Source of the DNA: Clostridia bacterium | GTDB taxonomy: Bacteria > Bacillota > Clostridia > Christensenellales > Aristaeellaceae | Reading direction: 5' to 3' | Assembly (NCBI GenBank): GCA_017459565.1 | Contig: JAFUCP010000104.1 | Span: 1 to 54,072 of the forward strand | Length of the DNA: 54,072 nt | Shown: positions 46,118 to 54,072 of the stretch, in pieces | How the letters are laid out: each line of letters opens with the position of its first letter | How positions within the stretch are numbered: the stretch's first letter is position 1 | The notes under the pieces: model-generated | What the model was told of the DNA's origin: nothing | The model's database searches: none | The model's input: only the letters and a program-made list of their open reading frames with translations | Position numbers and translations under genes: made by a program

Positions 46118-47233
46118 TCAGCTTCCGCCGTGGCAGCGTATGTGAACCTTCACATCCACCGCCGCGGCGGAATAATGCGTCTGCCAATCGTAAGCCAGCC
46201 ATTCCGGCACTGTCATAAAGTGCCCGGCCGCCTCCTCCGCAAAGCCGAAGGGATCGGCGTTCAGTCTCTGGCACTTTGCGATCAGCGCCTCGAAGGACCT
46301 GACCAGCAGCAGCTCTGTCTCCCGTACATAAGCACCGCAATCCTCGTTTGCAGACAGCAGCTCAAGCGCCAGCGTCAGGCGGGGAGCGACGCCGGTTTCG
46401 ACGGTCTTCTGTGGCACACTGTCCAGCATCAGCTCGACGGCCCGGCCATTGCAGTCCACGGACAGCGAGGCTGTCTCGCCCAGCACCAGGTTCAATAGCT
46501 GCGTTTCGACGGTATCCAGCGTGCCCACCATCCTGCCGCCTTCAAACAGTGCCGCGCCCGCGAACCGTTGGCGCATGGCGGAAGCTCCGTGGTTGTCGTC
46601 GCCGCGCATCAGGGCGGAGGCGGGTTCGTCCGCGCCTTTGACATAACCCATTATGGCCACGGGGTCGGAATAGACGGAAGCACCGGCATAGTACACGTCG
46701 GCAAAGCTGCTGTTCGGGATGTATCCGAAGGCGGCGTAATGGGCCAGCGTCGCTTCGATGTCCGCGGACAGGCGCGTACCGATCACCGCTTGCTGGGTTT
46801 CGATGAAATCCCGGGCCGTTCCCTCGCACACGACGAAGCGCGCGGTGATGTACAGGTGCGGCGTCTCGGCGATCTGGTCGACCAGGCGGCTGAACCCGGC
46901 TTCTTCGGCGATGGTTCTGGAGGCGACCAGCATTTCAATGTGGCTCAGGTTCGTGCGCCGGGGCGTGACCCATTGCAGCGCTTCCATGGCCCTGGCATAG
47001 TTTTCTCCGGCGGCGGAAAAGGTCATGTAGCTGTCGCCGGATGAGCCGTCCGATTCCTGCGTGCCCTTGCCCGCAACGCGTGGGATGCGGGCGGTCAATT
47101 CCAGCGCCCCGCCGGGCAGGCGGTCCACGCCCAGAATTAGCACATAGGCCTGGTTTTCCAGCTCTCCGGAGCTGTTGCAGCCGCTCAGGCTCAGACAGAG
47201 AGGCATGAGCAAAAGCACCATCAGTTTTCGCAC
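46118..47233 (-). CDS. Spore germination lipoprotein, Ger(x)C family
   Basis: 371 residues. A signal peptide ends in the lipobox LSGC, with Cys19 as lipid anchor. The mature part has the GerC pattern (AYVLILGVDRL..., FSAAGENYARAMEAL, then RTNLSHIEMLVASRTIAEEAG). It is the C subunit of a nutrient germinant receptor in the spore inner membrane. The GTG at 47233 follows GGAGG, 2 bp after the gerB stop, in the gerA-gerB-gerC order. Confidence 0.92.
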   Translation of the reverse strand: MRKLMVLLLMPLCLSLSGCNSSGELENQAYVLILGVDRLPGGALELTARIPRVAGKGTQESDGSSGDSYMTFSAAGENYARAMEALQWVTPRRTNLSHIEMLVASRTIAEEAGFSRLVDQIAETPHLYITARFVVCEGTARDFIETQQAVIGTRLSADIEATLAHYAAFGYIPNSSFADVYYAGASVYSDPVAIMGYVKGADEPASALMRGDDNHGASAMRQRFAGAALFEGGRMVGTLDTVETQLLNLVLGETASLSVDCNGRAVELMLDSVPQKTVETGVAPRLTLALELLSANEDCGAYVRETELLLVRSFEALIAKCQRLNADPFGFAEEAAGHFMTVPEWLAYDWQTHYSAAAVDVKVHIRCHGGS

Positions 47234-47235
47234 GC

Positions 47236-48264
47236 TCAAGCCTCCTTTTTTTCGCGCATGGCAGCGAGGGCCAGCGCCGCACAGGCGGGCAGCGCGACGG
47301 CGAGCCACGCTTCGAAGCCCTCAAAGCCCGCCGCGGGCGAGAGTGTGGTGGAGAGAACCACGGAGGCCAGCACGGTCAGAAAGGCGCACAGGCGGCCGTC
47401 CAGGCGCTCTGAAAGCCGTTGAAACGACGCGGCGGCGGTGAAACATTCGCAGACCAGCAGATGCAAAAGGCCTCCGAACCATGCCGCGATCATGGGCAAC
47501 TGTAGGTACAGCGGCGCGCGTCCGTTTACCAGCAGCGAATCCAGCCGCTTCAGCCAAGTCTCCTGGCCCCTCGTCATGGTCGGCGTCATCATCAGCCGCA
47601 GCAGGATGAGCGCCGCGGCGACGCAAACGGCGGCGACCAGCATACGCAGCAGCCGACGTGCGCCGATCTCTGCGGCCTCCGCGTCATCAGGAAGCAGCAG
47701 TATGCCGGATATGGCCATGATGTGTCCTGTCGATTGAAGGGCGCCGCGGACGATATCGCGCCAGCCGGAGCCGAGCAGGGGAAGCAGCCATTGGCTCCGA
47801 TAGCGGCCCAGCTGAAGGAGGGCGACCAAGAGCATCAGCGTGCCAAACAGCCGCGCCCACACCATAGCGCCGTAGCCGATGGCGTCGCCGCCCTTCCATA
47901 CGCACCAGAGCGCCGCAAGTCCCGCCGGAATGAGCAGCGCAAGGGGATGGCAGCGATCCAGGGAGAGATAGCCCGAGGAGCGGGTGAGGTCTGCAAGGGT
48001 GGCGGCGGCTCCCATCGTTGAGGATGCCAAAACCACCGACATCAACAATAGACGCGCCGGGCCTGGGCAGGCGCGAAATCGCTGCCGGAGCAGGTCGACG
48101 CCCAGCAACCAGGGAACGGACAGCGCGCCGCCCAGCAGCACCGAAACCCACGCGCCGTTGTGAAAGGACGCCGGGCTGTCCACGGTCAGGCCGATGAACA
48201 GCCGGGCGACAATGGCGGCCAGAGCCGCGGCCCGGGCCGAGCTTGCCGATATATTGAGCTTCAC
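47236..48264 (-). CDS. Spore germination permease-like protein, GerB family
   Basis: 342 residues with about ten hydrophobic helices, of the APC-superfamily GerB (endospore_germ) type; it is thought to bind the germinant in the spore inner membrane. The GTG at 48264 overlaps the gerA stop by four bases and follows AGGAAGG. Compared with typical GerB (about 365) it is slightly short. The germinant cannot be predicted. Confidence 0.88.
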   Translation of the reverse strand: MKLNISASSARAAALAAIVARLFIGLTVDSPASFHNGAWVSVLLGGALSVPWLLGVDLLRQRFRACPGPARLLLMSVVLASSTMGAAATLADLTRSSGYLSLDRCHPLALLIPAGLAALWCVWKGGDAIGYGAMVWARLFGTLMLLVALLQLGRYRSQWLLPLLGSGWRDIVRGALQSTGHIMAISGILLLPDDAEAAEIGARRLLRMLVAAVCVAAALILLRLMMTPTMTRGQETWLKRLDSLLVNGRAPLYLQLPMIAAWFGGLLHLLVCECFTAAASFQRLSERLDGRLCAFLTVLASVVLSTTLSPAAGFEGFEAWLAVALPACAALALAAMREKKEA

Positions 48265-49757
48265 GGGCGCACCTTCCTGCCGGCGCGCATCCATGTGCCC
48301 TTGCGCGCAAGGTACATCGGATCGCATTGCGTCCAAATCGGCAGCCGAAGCAGCAGGTCCGGGTTATGGCTGCGCTTCGGGGCGACGGGGGCAAGGTACG
48401 GATACCCCAGCGAACGCTGTCCGCACAGGCTGACCAGCAGGCAGGACGCGGCCAGGCACACGCCGTAGAGCCCCAGCAGCGCGCCTGAGGCGATGACGAA
48501 CAGCCGACATATGACCAGGCCAATGCCGAAACTGTAGTCCGGGATGGCATAGTTGCCCAGGCCCGTGATGGCGACGATGATGATGAGTATGGGGCTGATG
48601 ATCGAAGCGGAGACCGCGGCCTGGCCCAGGATCAGCGCGCCGACGATGCCGAGGGCGGATCCAATCTGTTGCGGTATGCGCGTTCCGGCCTCGTTGATCA
48701 GGTAGAAAGAAAACTCCATGATCAGTATTTCCACCAGTATGGGAAACGGCACATTGCTTCGGGCCTCCGCGATGGAGCCCAGCAGGCTCATGGGCAGCAG
48801 GTGCATGTGATAATCGGTCAGCGCAATATACAGCCCCGGCAGAAACACGGAGATAAACATGCCTGCAATCCGAATCAGCCGAAGGAAGGTTCCGTACTGC
48901 CAGCGGGAAAAGGAATCGTCAGAGGCGTGCAGCTGATGAAACAGCGTCACCGGGGCCGCCAGCGCACAGGGGGAGTTGTCCGCCAGAATGACCACCTGGC
49001 CCTCCAGCAAGCAGGAGGCGGCGCGGTCCGGGCGCTCCGTTTGCATGAGCTGCGGCACCAGCGACCAGGGATTGTCCTCGATCAGCTGCTGTATCGCGCC
49101 GAGCCCCTGCACCGCGGGCGCGTCGATGCGTTTGAGCCGTCCGCGGGCCTCCTCAATGACCCTCTCGTCTGCCACGCCGTCCAGGTACACCAGTACAGCG
49201 GCACTGGAGACACGTTTTCCAACGGTGATCGTCTCGGTGATCAGCCGTCGGGAGGGAATATAGCGCCTGAGCAGCGTCATGTTCGTGCGCAGGCTCTCCA
49301 CGAAGCCCTCCTGCGCGCCGATGACCACCGATTCGTTGGTGGTTCGGTTCACCTGTCTGGCGGGATACCCCCGGGTCTCCAGCAGCACCGCCTCGCCACA
49401 GCCATCGATGAGCAGCGCGGTTTTGCCGGCGACGATCGCGTCGACGATGGCCTCGACGCGGTCCTCACACTCGCATTGCGCGATTTCAAGCACGTTCTCA
49501 ATCAAATACCGCGCGTCGATGGATGCCGGAACATCCGGCCCCTCCGCGCAGGCGCGCAGCACGAATTCGCTGATTTTTTTATCGTCCGCCATGCCCTCGA
49601 GGTAGATGGCGCACAGGCTATGGCCCGATAGCTCCGTCCTTCGGAACTGGGCGTCGGAATTGACAGGGTATTTGAACAGTGCCTTGAAGCGGCGTTCATT
49701 TTCGGAAAGTTCCGCCGACAGCGTGCCGCGCAGAAGTGAAGTCTGAAGCGTGTCCAT
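48261..49757 (-). CDS. Spore germination protein, GerA family
   Basis: 498 residues. A soluble N-terminal part (about 1-265; LLIDGCGEAVLLETRGYPARQVNRTTNESVVIGAQEGFVESLRTN is very typical) is followed by four to six membrane helices, with FLPGLYIALTDYHMHLLP and VPFPILVEILIMEFSFYLINEAGTRIP as marks. GerA subunits form the ion channel of nutrient receptors. The ATG at 49757 follows GGAGG. A candidate forespore promoter lies just upstream. Confidence 0.95.
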   Translation of the reverse strand: MDTLQTSLLRGTLSAELSENERRFKALFKYPVNSDAQFRRTELSGHSLCAIYLEGMADDKKISEFVLRACAEGPDVPASIDARYLIENVLEIAQCECEDRVEAIVDAIVAGKTALLIDGCGEAVLLETRGYPARQVNRTTNESVVIGAQEGFVESLRTNMTLLRRYIPSRRLITETITVGKRVSSAAVLVYLDGVADERVIEEARGRLKRIDAPAVQGLGAIQQLIEDNPWSLVPQLMQTERPDRAASCLLEGQVVILADNSPCALAAPVTLFHQLHASDDSFSRWQYGTFLRLIRIAGMFISVFLPGLYIALTDYHMHLLPMSLLGSIAEARSNVPFPILVEILIMEFSFYLINEAGTRIPQQIGSALGIVGALILGQAAVSASIISPILIIIVAITGLGNYAIPDYSFGIGLVICRLFVIASGALLGLYGVCLAASCLLVSLCGQRSLGYPYLAPVAPKRSHNPDLLLRLPIWTQCDPMYLARKGTWMRAGRKVRP

Positions 49758-49790
49758 GATTTTGCCTCCAAGCGCCGTGAATTGCATAAA

Positions 49791-49820
49791 AAGTATGCGC
49801 CGCAGGGCGAGGATTTATGT
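49791..49820 (-). promoter_or_regulatory. Candidate sigma-G promoter of the ger operon
   Basis: Minus strand ACATA, 18-bp spacer, CATACTT: close to the sigma-G pattern GHATR/CATAMTA (one mismatch in each box), 33 bp before the gerA ATG. Confidence 0.5.
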
Positions 49821-49832
49821 TTCGAGGCAAAC

Positions 49833-49864
49833 AAAAGGCGCGAATCCCACGCGGGATCGCGCCT
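49833..49864 (-). terminator. Terminator of the metallophosphoesterase gene
   Basis: On the minus strand a 12-bp stem with one bulge (AGGCGCGATCCC against GGGATTCGCGCCT) and then TTTTGTTT, right after the stop. Confidence 0.75.
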
Positions 49865-49884
49865 GAAAATCGCGTCATGCGCCG

Positions 49885-51300
49885 TCACCCGGCCTCCAGC
49901 ATGTTTTCCGGCAGGGTGGAGGTGAGCGTCAATATGGAAATCTCCGGCGCGTTGAACAGCCTGAAGGGCATCAGCGGCGCAGAGGCGCTGGTGGACATGC
50001 CCCGCGTCACGTAAACCTGCGTTTCGCCCACCGTGGACAGCCCCGCCACGCGCGCCTGCTCCGGGAACCATCCGCCGCGCTCCATGGTCTTGTCCGGCAC
50101 GTAGAACGCGCCGATGCCGGGCAGTCGCCAGACGCCGCCGCAATAGTGCCCGGCAAGGATCAGCTCCGGCGAGGAAAGGAAGCGTTCAACCCCGGCGTCG
50201 TGGTCCTCGGAGGTGTAGATAAAAGTATCCGAAGGGCGCTCATGAGCCAGCGAGATGTGGATATCCGTGCTGCTCATGTTGCGCTGGGCGTCGTAGAGCC
50301 GCTGGGCCAGCTTGCTGCGATAGGTGGTGATGGGGAGCTTGGTATAGTCATCGTTGATGCCGGAGCGCACGCCGTCAATCTCCTGCTCGGTCTGCTCCTG
50401 CCAGACCTCCAGCGTGCTGCTGGCCTCAAGGTTCAGCATGGTGGCGGGGGAAACCCAAAGGTTCGCTTCCTTGACGGAGATGCAGACCGGGGCGTCCACA
50501 TAGTTCGCGCCGCGCTCGATCGCGCCCAGGATCCAATCCTCCAGAATCAGCTGGGAGAGGATGCCCTCGGTGCCCCTCGCGCCGGAGATGTAGGGGCCGG
50601 GGTCTGAATCGCCGCAGATGAAATACACCTTCTCGGGGGATTTCAGGCCGTCCAGGAACTCCCAGAACGGCTCCGGGTTGCCGCTTTTGCCCACCATGTC
50701 ACCCAGACAGAATATGGCATCATATTTGAGATTGTTGAGCGTCCGACAGAGCAGGCTCTGGCTGTCGCCGAAGCGCTTGGCGTTCATGTCGGAAAGCACG
50801 ATGATGCGGTATCCCTCCAGATCGTCCGGCAGGCCGACGACGGTGATCGTCTGCTCCGCGACGGTGAGGTTGCTGTTGTTCAATATCACGCCGCTGGCCA
50901 TGATGACGACGGCCACCAGCACGATCAGCGGCCAGAAGCGAATCTCCCGCCCGAATACGCGGATCGGCCTGAACAGGCTGTCGGGGCCGGTGGCGCTCAT
51001 CAGATCAAACAGGCCGCGATAGGAACGGTGCTTCTTCTTCTTGTGTTTTTTCTTTTTGCGCTTGGGGGCCACCTTCGGGAAGGACGCCTGCGGCTTTTCA
51101 TCCTTGTCCTTCTTTTCGGTCCTGTCCCGCATGATGGGCACGCGGGCGTCCGTGCGCTTTCGCCTGGGAACGGGTATGTCCGCTTCGTCGCCGTACAGCT
51201 GTGATTCATCGCGCAACACATCCTCCGAAGCCGCTGTTTCCGGCTTCGGCACGGGTATGACGCGCTTCTTCGCGCCGCTTTTCTTTTCGGCTTCAGGCAT
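49885..51300 (-). CDS. Membrane-anchored metallophosphoesterase-like protein with altered motifs
   Basis: 471 residues. Residues 1-115 are very basic and disordered (a run of Lys/Arg near 80-92), then one membrane helix at about 122-140, and a calcineurin-like domain outside. The metal motifs are changed: LSDMN (Asp171, Asn173) instead of DxH, GDMV kept at 200-203, GDSDP at 230-234 instead of GNHE, then LAHERP and LAGHYCGG instead of GHTHGG. It may have weak or different activity. The start at 51300 has GAGGGAG; an upstream ATG at 51336 does not. Confidence 0.82.
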   Translation of the reverse strand: MPEAEKKSGAKKRVIPVPKPETAASEDVLRDESQLYGDEADIPVPRRKRTDARVPIMRDRTEKKDKDEKPQASFPKVAPKRKKKKHKKKKHRSYRGLFDLMSATGPDSLFRPIRVFGREIRFWPLIVLVAVVIMASGVILNNSNLTVAEQTITVVGLPDDLEGYRIIVLSDMNAKRFGDSQSLLCRTLNNLKYDAIFCLGDMVGKSGNPEPFWEFLDGLKSPEKVYFICGDSDPGPYISGARGTEGILSQLILEDWILGAIERGANYVDAPVCISVKEANLWVSPATMLNLEASSTLEVWQEQTEQEIDGVRSGINDDYTKLPITTYRSKLAQRLYDAQRNMSSTDIHISLAHERPSDTFIYTSEDHDAGVERFLSSPELILAGHYCGGVWRLPGIGAFYVPDKTMERGGWFPEQARVAGLSTVGETQVYVTRGMSTSASAPLMPFRLFNAPEISILTLTSTLPENMLEAG

Positions 51301-51439
51301 CTTCGGCTCCCTCAACAAACGGAACTCGCCGTTCATCCGGCGGCTTAACCCCTATATTATATTGCTTTTTTCGCTTTCTGGCAAGTCGGGTTGTAAACCA
51401 TTATGTATAAGAACAGGTAAACAAAAATGGGCAGCGTGC

Positions 51440-51468
51440 TACACACGGCGGCGCATTTGTGCTATAAT
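51440..51468 (+). promoter_or_regulatory. Promoter of radA
   Basis: TACACA, 17-bp spacer, perfect TATAAT, 37 bp before the TTG start. Confidence 0.65.
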
Positions 51469-51505
51469 AAGCCCAGCGCATATTTAAAATTCGGAGGATG
51501 GAACC

Positions 51506-52891
51506 TTGGCAAAGCTAAAGACGATGTATGTTTGCAACGAATGTGGCTATGAGACAAGCAAGTGGCTGGGCAAGTGCCCGGATTGCGGCAGCTGGAACAC
51601 GCTTACGGAGCAGGAGCCCGCCCCGCAGGTATCCGGCGCAGAACAGAAAAAGCTGAAGCGCGCCCCGGGTAACGACGCTGAGGCCGTGCGGATCAACGAT
51701 ATTCCCGAAGAGGCCATGGAGCGCCGCTCCACGGGCATCGGGGAGCTGGACAGGGTGTTGGGCGGAGGCGTGGTAGACGGCTCACTGGTGCTGGTGGGCG
51801 GAGACCCGGGCATCGGCAAATCCACGCTGCTGACGCAGCTGTGCGCAAACATGGCGGGTGAGAACGTGAGCGTGTTGTATGTATCCGGCGAGGAATCCGC
51901 CCGCCAGATCAAAATGCGGGCCAGGCGGCTCAGCGCGTCTGGCTCCGGCTTTTATGTGCTGTCGGAAAACGATATGAATACCGTCGAGAGGCGGATGCTG
52001 GAGCTTTCGCCCAGCGTTCTCATCGTGGACTCCATTCAGACGATGTACCGCCCGGAGATGGCCAGCGCGCCGGGCAGCGTCTCCCAGGTGCGGGAATGTG
52101 CCTCCATGCTGATGCGGCTTTCAAAACAAAGCGGGTGCAGCACGTTCCTGGTGGGCCACGTCACAAAGGAGGGCGCTATTGCGGGACCGCGGGTGCTGGA
52201 GCATATGGTGGACGCCGTGCTGTACTTTGAAGGGGATCGCCAGCACCAGTACCGCCTGCTGCGGGCCGTCAAGAACCGCTTTGGTTCGGTCAACGAGCTG
52301 GGCATGTTTGAAATGACCCAGAGCGGTATGCGCGAGGTGGAGAACGCCAGCGAGGCGCTGCTGTCTGAACGTGCCCACGATGCCAGCGGCTCCGTGGTGA
52401 TGTGCGCGATGGAGGGCTCCCGACCCCTGCTGACAGATGTGCAAGCGCTGGTTTCAACGACGGTATTCGGCAATCCCCGGCGCATGGCCAGCGGCGTGGA
52501 TCAGGGCAGGCTGGCGCTTTTGCTGGCGGTGCTGGAAAAGCGCGTGGGGCTTCGAATGTACGACCAGGACGTGTACATCAATATCGCGGGCGGCATGTCC
52601 TTGACGGAGCCGGCGGCGGATCTTGCGCTCTGCGCCGCCATCGCCTCCTCCCACAGGAACCGGGCCATTGGCGGAAGCTGGTCGGTGATGGGCGAGGTGG
52701 GCCTGGCCGGGGAGGTTAGAGCCATTGCCCAGGCGGAGCGCCGCATCGCGGAGTGCGCGCGGCTGGGCTTTGACCACCTGATCCTGCCGAAATACAACCT
52801 CAGGAACCTGACCATCCCGGAAAGCATACACGTCGAAGGCGTTGAAACGGTGGCACAGGCCATCGCGGCCCTGGGCCTGCTCAGGGGCTGA
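51506..52891 (+). CDS. radA: DNA repair helicase RadA/Sms
   Basis: 461 residues. Drives branch migration in recombination. The C4 zinc finger is at Cys10, 13, 24, 27; the RecA-like core has Walker A GGDPGIGKST, Walker B VLIVDSIQTM, the RadA-specific KNRFGS and a Lon-like C-terminal domain (GLRMYDQDVYINIAGG). The TTG start at 51506 is supported by GGAGGAT and by the universal opening MAKLKTMYVCNECG. It is the first gene of a plus-strand set that continues with the DUF5685 gene. Confidence 0.96.
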   Translation: MAKLKTMYVCNECGYETSKWLGKCPDCGSWNTLTEQEPAPQVSGAEQKKLKRAPGNDAEAVRINDIPEEAMERRSTGIGELDRVLGGGVVDGSLVLVGGDPGIGKSTLLTQLCANMAGENVSVLYVSGEESARQIKMRARRLSASGSGFYVLSENDMNTVERRMLELSPSVLIVDSIQTMYRPEMASAPGSVSQVRECASMLMRLSKQSGCSTFLVGHVTKEGAIAGPRVLEHMVDAVLYFEGDRQHQYRLLRAVKNRFGSVNELGMFEMTQSGMREVENASEALLSERAHDASGSVVMCAMEGSRPLLTDVQALVSTTVFGNPRRMASGVDQGRLALLLAVLEKRVGLRMYDQDVYINIAGGMSLTEPAADLALCAAIASSHRNRAIGGSWSVMGEVGLAGEVRAIAQAERRIAECARLGFDHLILPKYNLRNLTIPESIHVEGVETVAQAIAALGLLRG

Positions 52892-52993
52892 CCCGGGCGG
52901 AAAAAGTTTCCCGCCGTGCCGCCTTTCGTTGATGTTTTGTTTACATACGCGCGCTATAATGGCTGCATTGGCTGAAAAGGGGGCGGCTTTACG

Positions 52994-53839
52994 GTGTTCG
53001 GATATATCGTCGCCAACGTCCAGACGCTCTCCGATGAACAGCGCCGGCGGCTTCGTGCACTCTATTGCGGGCTGTGCGCAACGCTGAGGTCGCGGCACGG
53101 TCTTGCGGGCGGCGCGACGCTGAGCTATGATCTGACGTTTCTGGCGATGCTGCTGAACGCCCTCTATGAGCCCGGGGAGCGGGCGGGGACAGAACGCTGT
53201 CCGACGCATCCCGTAAAGCCCCATGCCTTTGTGAAATCCCCGGTGATGGACTATGTGGCGGATATGAACGTTGCGCTTGCCTATCACAAGTGCAGGGACA
53301 ATTGGATCGACGACAAAAGCCTGCTGTCCGCCGGGGAGGGCGCGCTGCTCAAAAGCGCCTATCGCCGCGTATCACGCGCCTATCCCGAAAAGTGCGCCGC
53401 GATAGAAGCGTGGCTGGGCGATATTCACGCGCTGGAGGCGCAGAAGATCCTTGAGATCGACCCGCCCGTCAACGCCACGGGGCGGCTGCTGGGCGAGCTG
53501 TTCGTCTATCCGAAGGAAAGCATGTGGTCCGGGGAGCTGCGCGCCATCGGCGACGGTCTCGGGCGCTTTGTGTACTTCATGGACGCCTATGACGATCTTC
53601 CGGCCGACTTGAGAAGAAAGCGCTTCAATCCGCTGAAAAAGCTGCGGGACCGGGAGGACTACGAGGCGCTGTGTAAGTCCGCGCTGACGATGATGGTGGC
53701 GGATGCCGTAGAGGCCTTTGAATGCCTGCCCGTGGTTCAGGACGTGGATCTCATTCGCAATGTGCTGTATTCCGGGATTTGGAGCAAGTATGCGCAGCTG
53801 CAAAACAAGCGCGACGCGCGCGGAAAAGGAGCGAAATGA
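52994..53839 (+). CDS. DUF5685 family protein with Asp-rich motifs
   Basis: 281 residues, mostly helical, soluble. It opens with [15 protein letters not shown], then YCGLC (Cys25, Cys28), CPTHPVKPH near 69, an Asp-rich helix end CRDNWIDDK (Asp102, 106, 107) and a second set [20 protein letters not shown] (Asp197, 200, 201, 205). The two sets and their spacing (about 95 residues) are reminiscent of the DxxxD pairs of phytoene/squalene synthases. The family has no assigned role. GTG start at 52994 after AAAAGGGGG. Its stop overlaps the start region of a J-domain gene. Confidence 0.82.
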   Translation: MFGYIVANVQTLSDEQRRRLRALYCGLCATLRSRHGLAGGATLSYDLTFLAMLLNALYEPGERAGTERCPTHPVKPHAFVKSPVMDYVADMNVALAYHKCRDNWIDDKSLLSAGEGALLKSAYRRVSRAYPEKCAAIEAWLGDIHALEAQKILEIDPPVNATGRLLGELFVYPKESMWSGELRAIGDGLGRFVYFMDAYDDLPADLRRKRFNPLKKLRDREDYEALCKSALTMMVADAVEAFECLPVVQDVDLIRNVLYSGIWSKYAQLQNKRDARGKGAK

Positions 53840-54072
53840 TGCAGGATCCCTATCGCGTTTTGGGCGTTTCGCCCCAGGCGACCGACGAAGAAATCAAGAA
53901 AGCCTACCGTGCGCTGGCAAAGAAGTACCATCCCGATGTCAACAACGGCTCTGCCCAGGCGGAAGCCAGGATGAAAGAGGTCAACGAGGCATATTCCACG
54001 GTCATGAAGCTGCGCCGTGAAGGCGCGACCTCCGGCTATGGCGGTTCGCAGGGCAGCTACGGCGCGCAGGGC
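53839..54072 (+). CDS. J-domain (DnaJ-like) co-chaperone, 5' part
   Basis: First 78 codons, running off the window. The J domain (residues about 3-65) is complete: [20 protein letters not shown], the catalytic HPD at 31-33 and [10 protein letters not shown] Gly/Ser-rich region begins near residue 68 ([10 protein letters not shown]). It would stimulate DnaK ATPase. The ATG at 53839 overlaps the DUF5685 stop; an ATG at 53836 is also possible; AAAAGGA lies just before. A genuine DnaJ or a small specialised J-protein cannot be told apart here. Confidence 0.88.
   Translation, partial: MQDPYRVLGVSPQATDEEIKKAYRALAKKYHPDVNNGSAQAEARMKEVNEAYSTVMKLRREGATSGYGGSQGSYGAQG

Overview
The window looks like a chromosomal segment of a GC-rich (high third-position G/C), endospore-forming low-GC-phylum bacterium of the class Clostridia. 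Evidence: a gerA-gerB-gerC germinant-receptor operon, the Firmicute gene order dnaG-rpoD-trmK-nif3, an ireB/ruvX/DUF1292 neighbourhood, the ecfA-ecfT-truA order, a Gram-positive LexA box in front of dinB, an A-type RNase P RNA beside a C4 zinc-ribbon gene, a tandem glycine riboswitch on glyA, cdaA-cdaR, and frequent TTG/GTG starts behind strong GGAGG Shine-Dalgarno sites. I cannot place it to genus. There are no rRNAs, insertion sequences, prophage genes or CRISPR arrays; this is mostly core genome.

Layout. 1-2.9 kb: the 3' end of a pseudouridine synthase, then glyA under a glycine riboswitch and a short aspartate kinase (both minus). 3.2-8.7 kb (plus): dnaG, rpoD, trmK, a Nif3 protein, a zinc-ribbon coiled-coil protein and rnpB. 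8.8-12.6 kb (minus): a RuvX-DUF1292 fusion, an aldo/keto reductase with a ferredoxin tail, ireB, an AI-2E family permease, a small membrane protein and a PRC-barrel protein. 12.7-17.6 kb (plus): a two-component system, oligoendopeptidase F and two tRNA-Ser genes. 17.7-19.8 kb (minus): a shared sugar-ABC ATPase and araD. 19.9-28.3 kb (plus): cdaA-cdaR, an unknown membrane protein, an SGNH hydrolase, an FGGY kinase, and a three-gene galactofuranose-type cassette (two glycosyltransferases and glf). 28.4-30.3 kb (minus): enolase and a C_GCAxxG_C_C protein. 30.6-33.4 kb (plus): an IscU-like scaffold with a GGGtGRT protein, then a frameshifted secreted protein and a structured repeat. 33.7-38.6 kb (minus): fused EcfA-EcfA', EcfT, TruA, YbaK, HAD and Dabb. 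38.7-41.5 kb (plus): a PGK-TPI fusion and gpmA. 41.6-43.6 kb (minus): a eukaryote-type branching enzyme. 43.8-46.1 kb (plus): SOS-controlled dinB, a small partner and a double-OB SSB-like protein. 46.1-51.3 kb (minus): gerC, gerB, gerA and a membrane-anchored metallophosphoesterase variant. 51.4-54 kb (plus): radA, a DUF5685 protein and a J-domain protein cut by the window end.

The parts worth most attention are: three in-frame fusions of normally separate genes (RuvX-DUF1292, EcfA-EcfA', PGK-TPI); a matched pair of ATWAGTT-N6-AACTAAT inverted repeats at the enolase promoter and in the divergent promoter region of the C_GCAxxG and iron-sulfur-scaffold genes; the scaffold/GGGtGRT pair itself; the dinB/small protein/SSB-like trio; a DUF5685 protein whose Asp-rich motifs resemble those of phytoene/squalene synthases, co-transcribed with a J-protein; and a 271-bp structured element bordered by two near-identical 36-nt hairpins.
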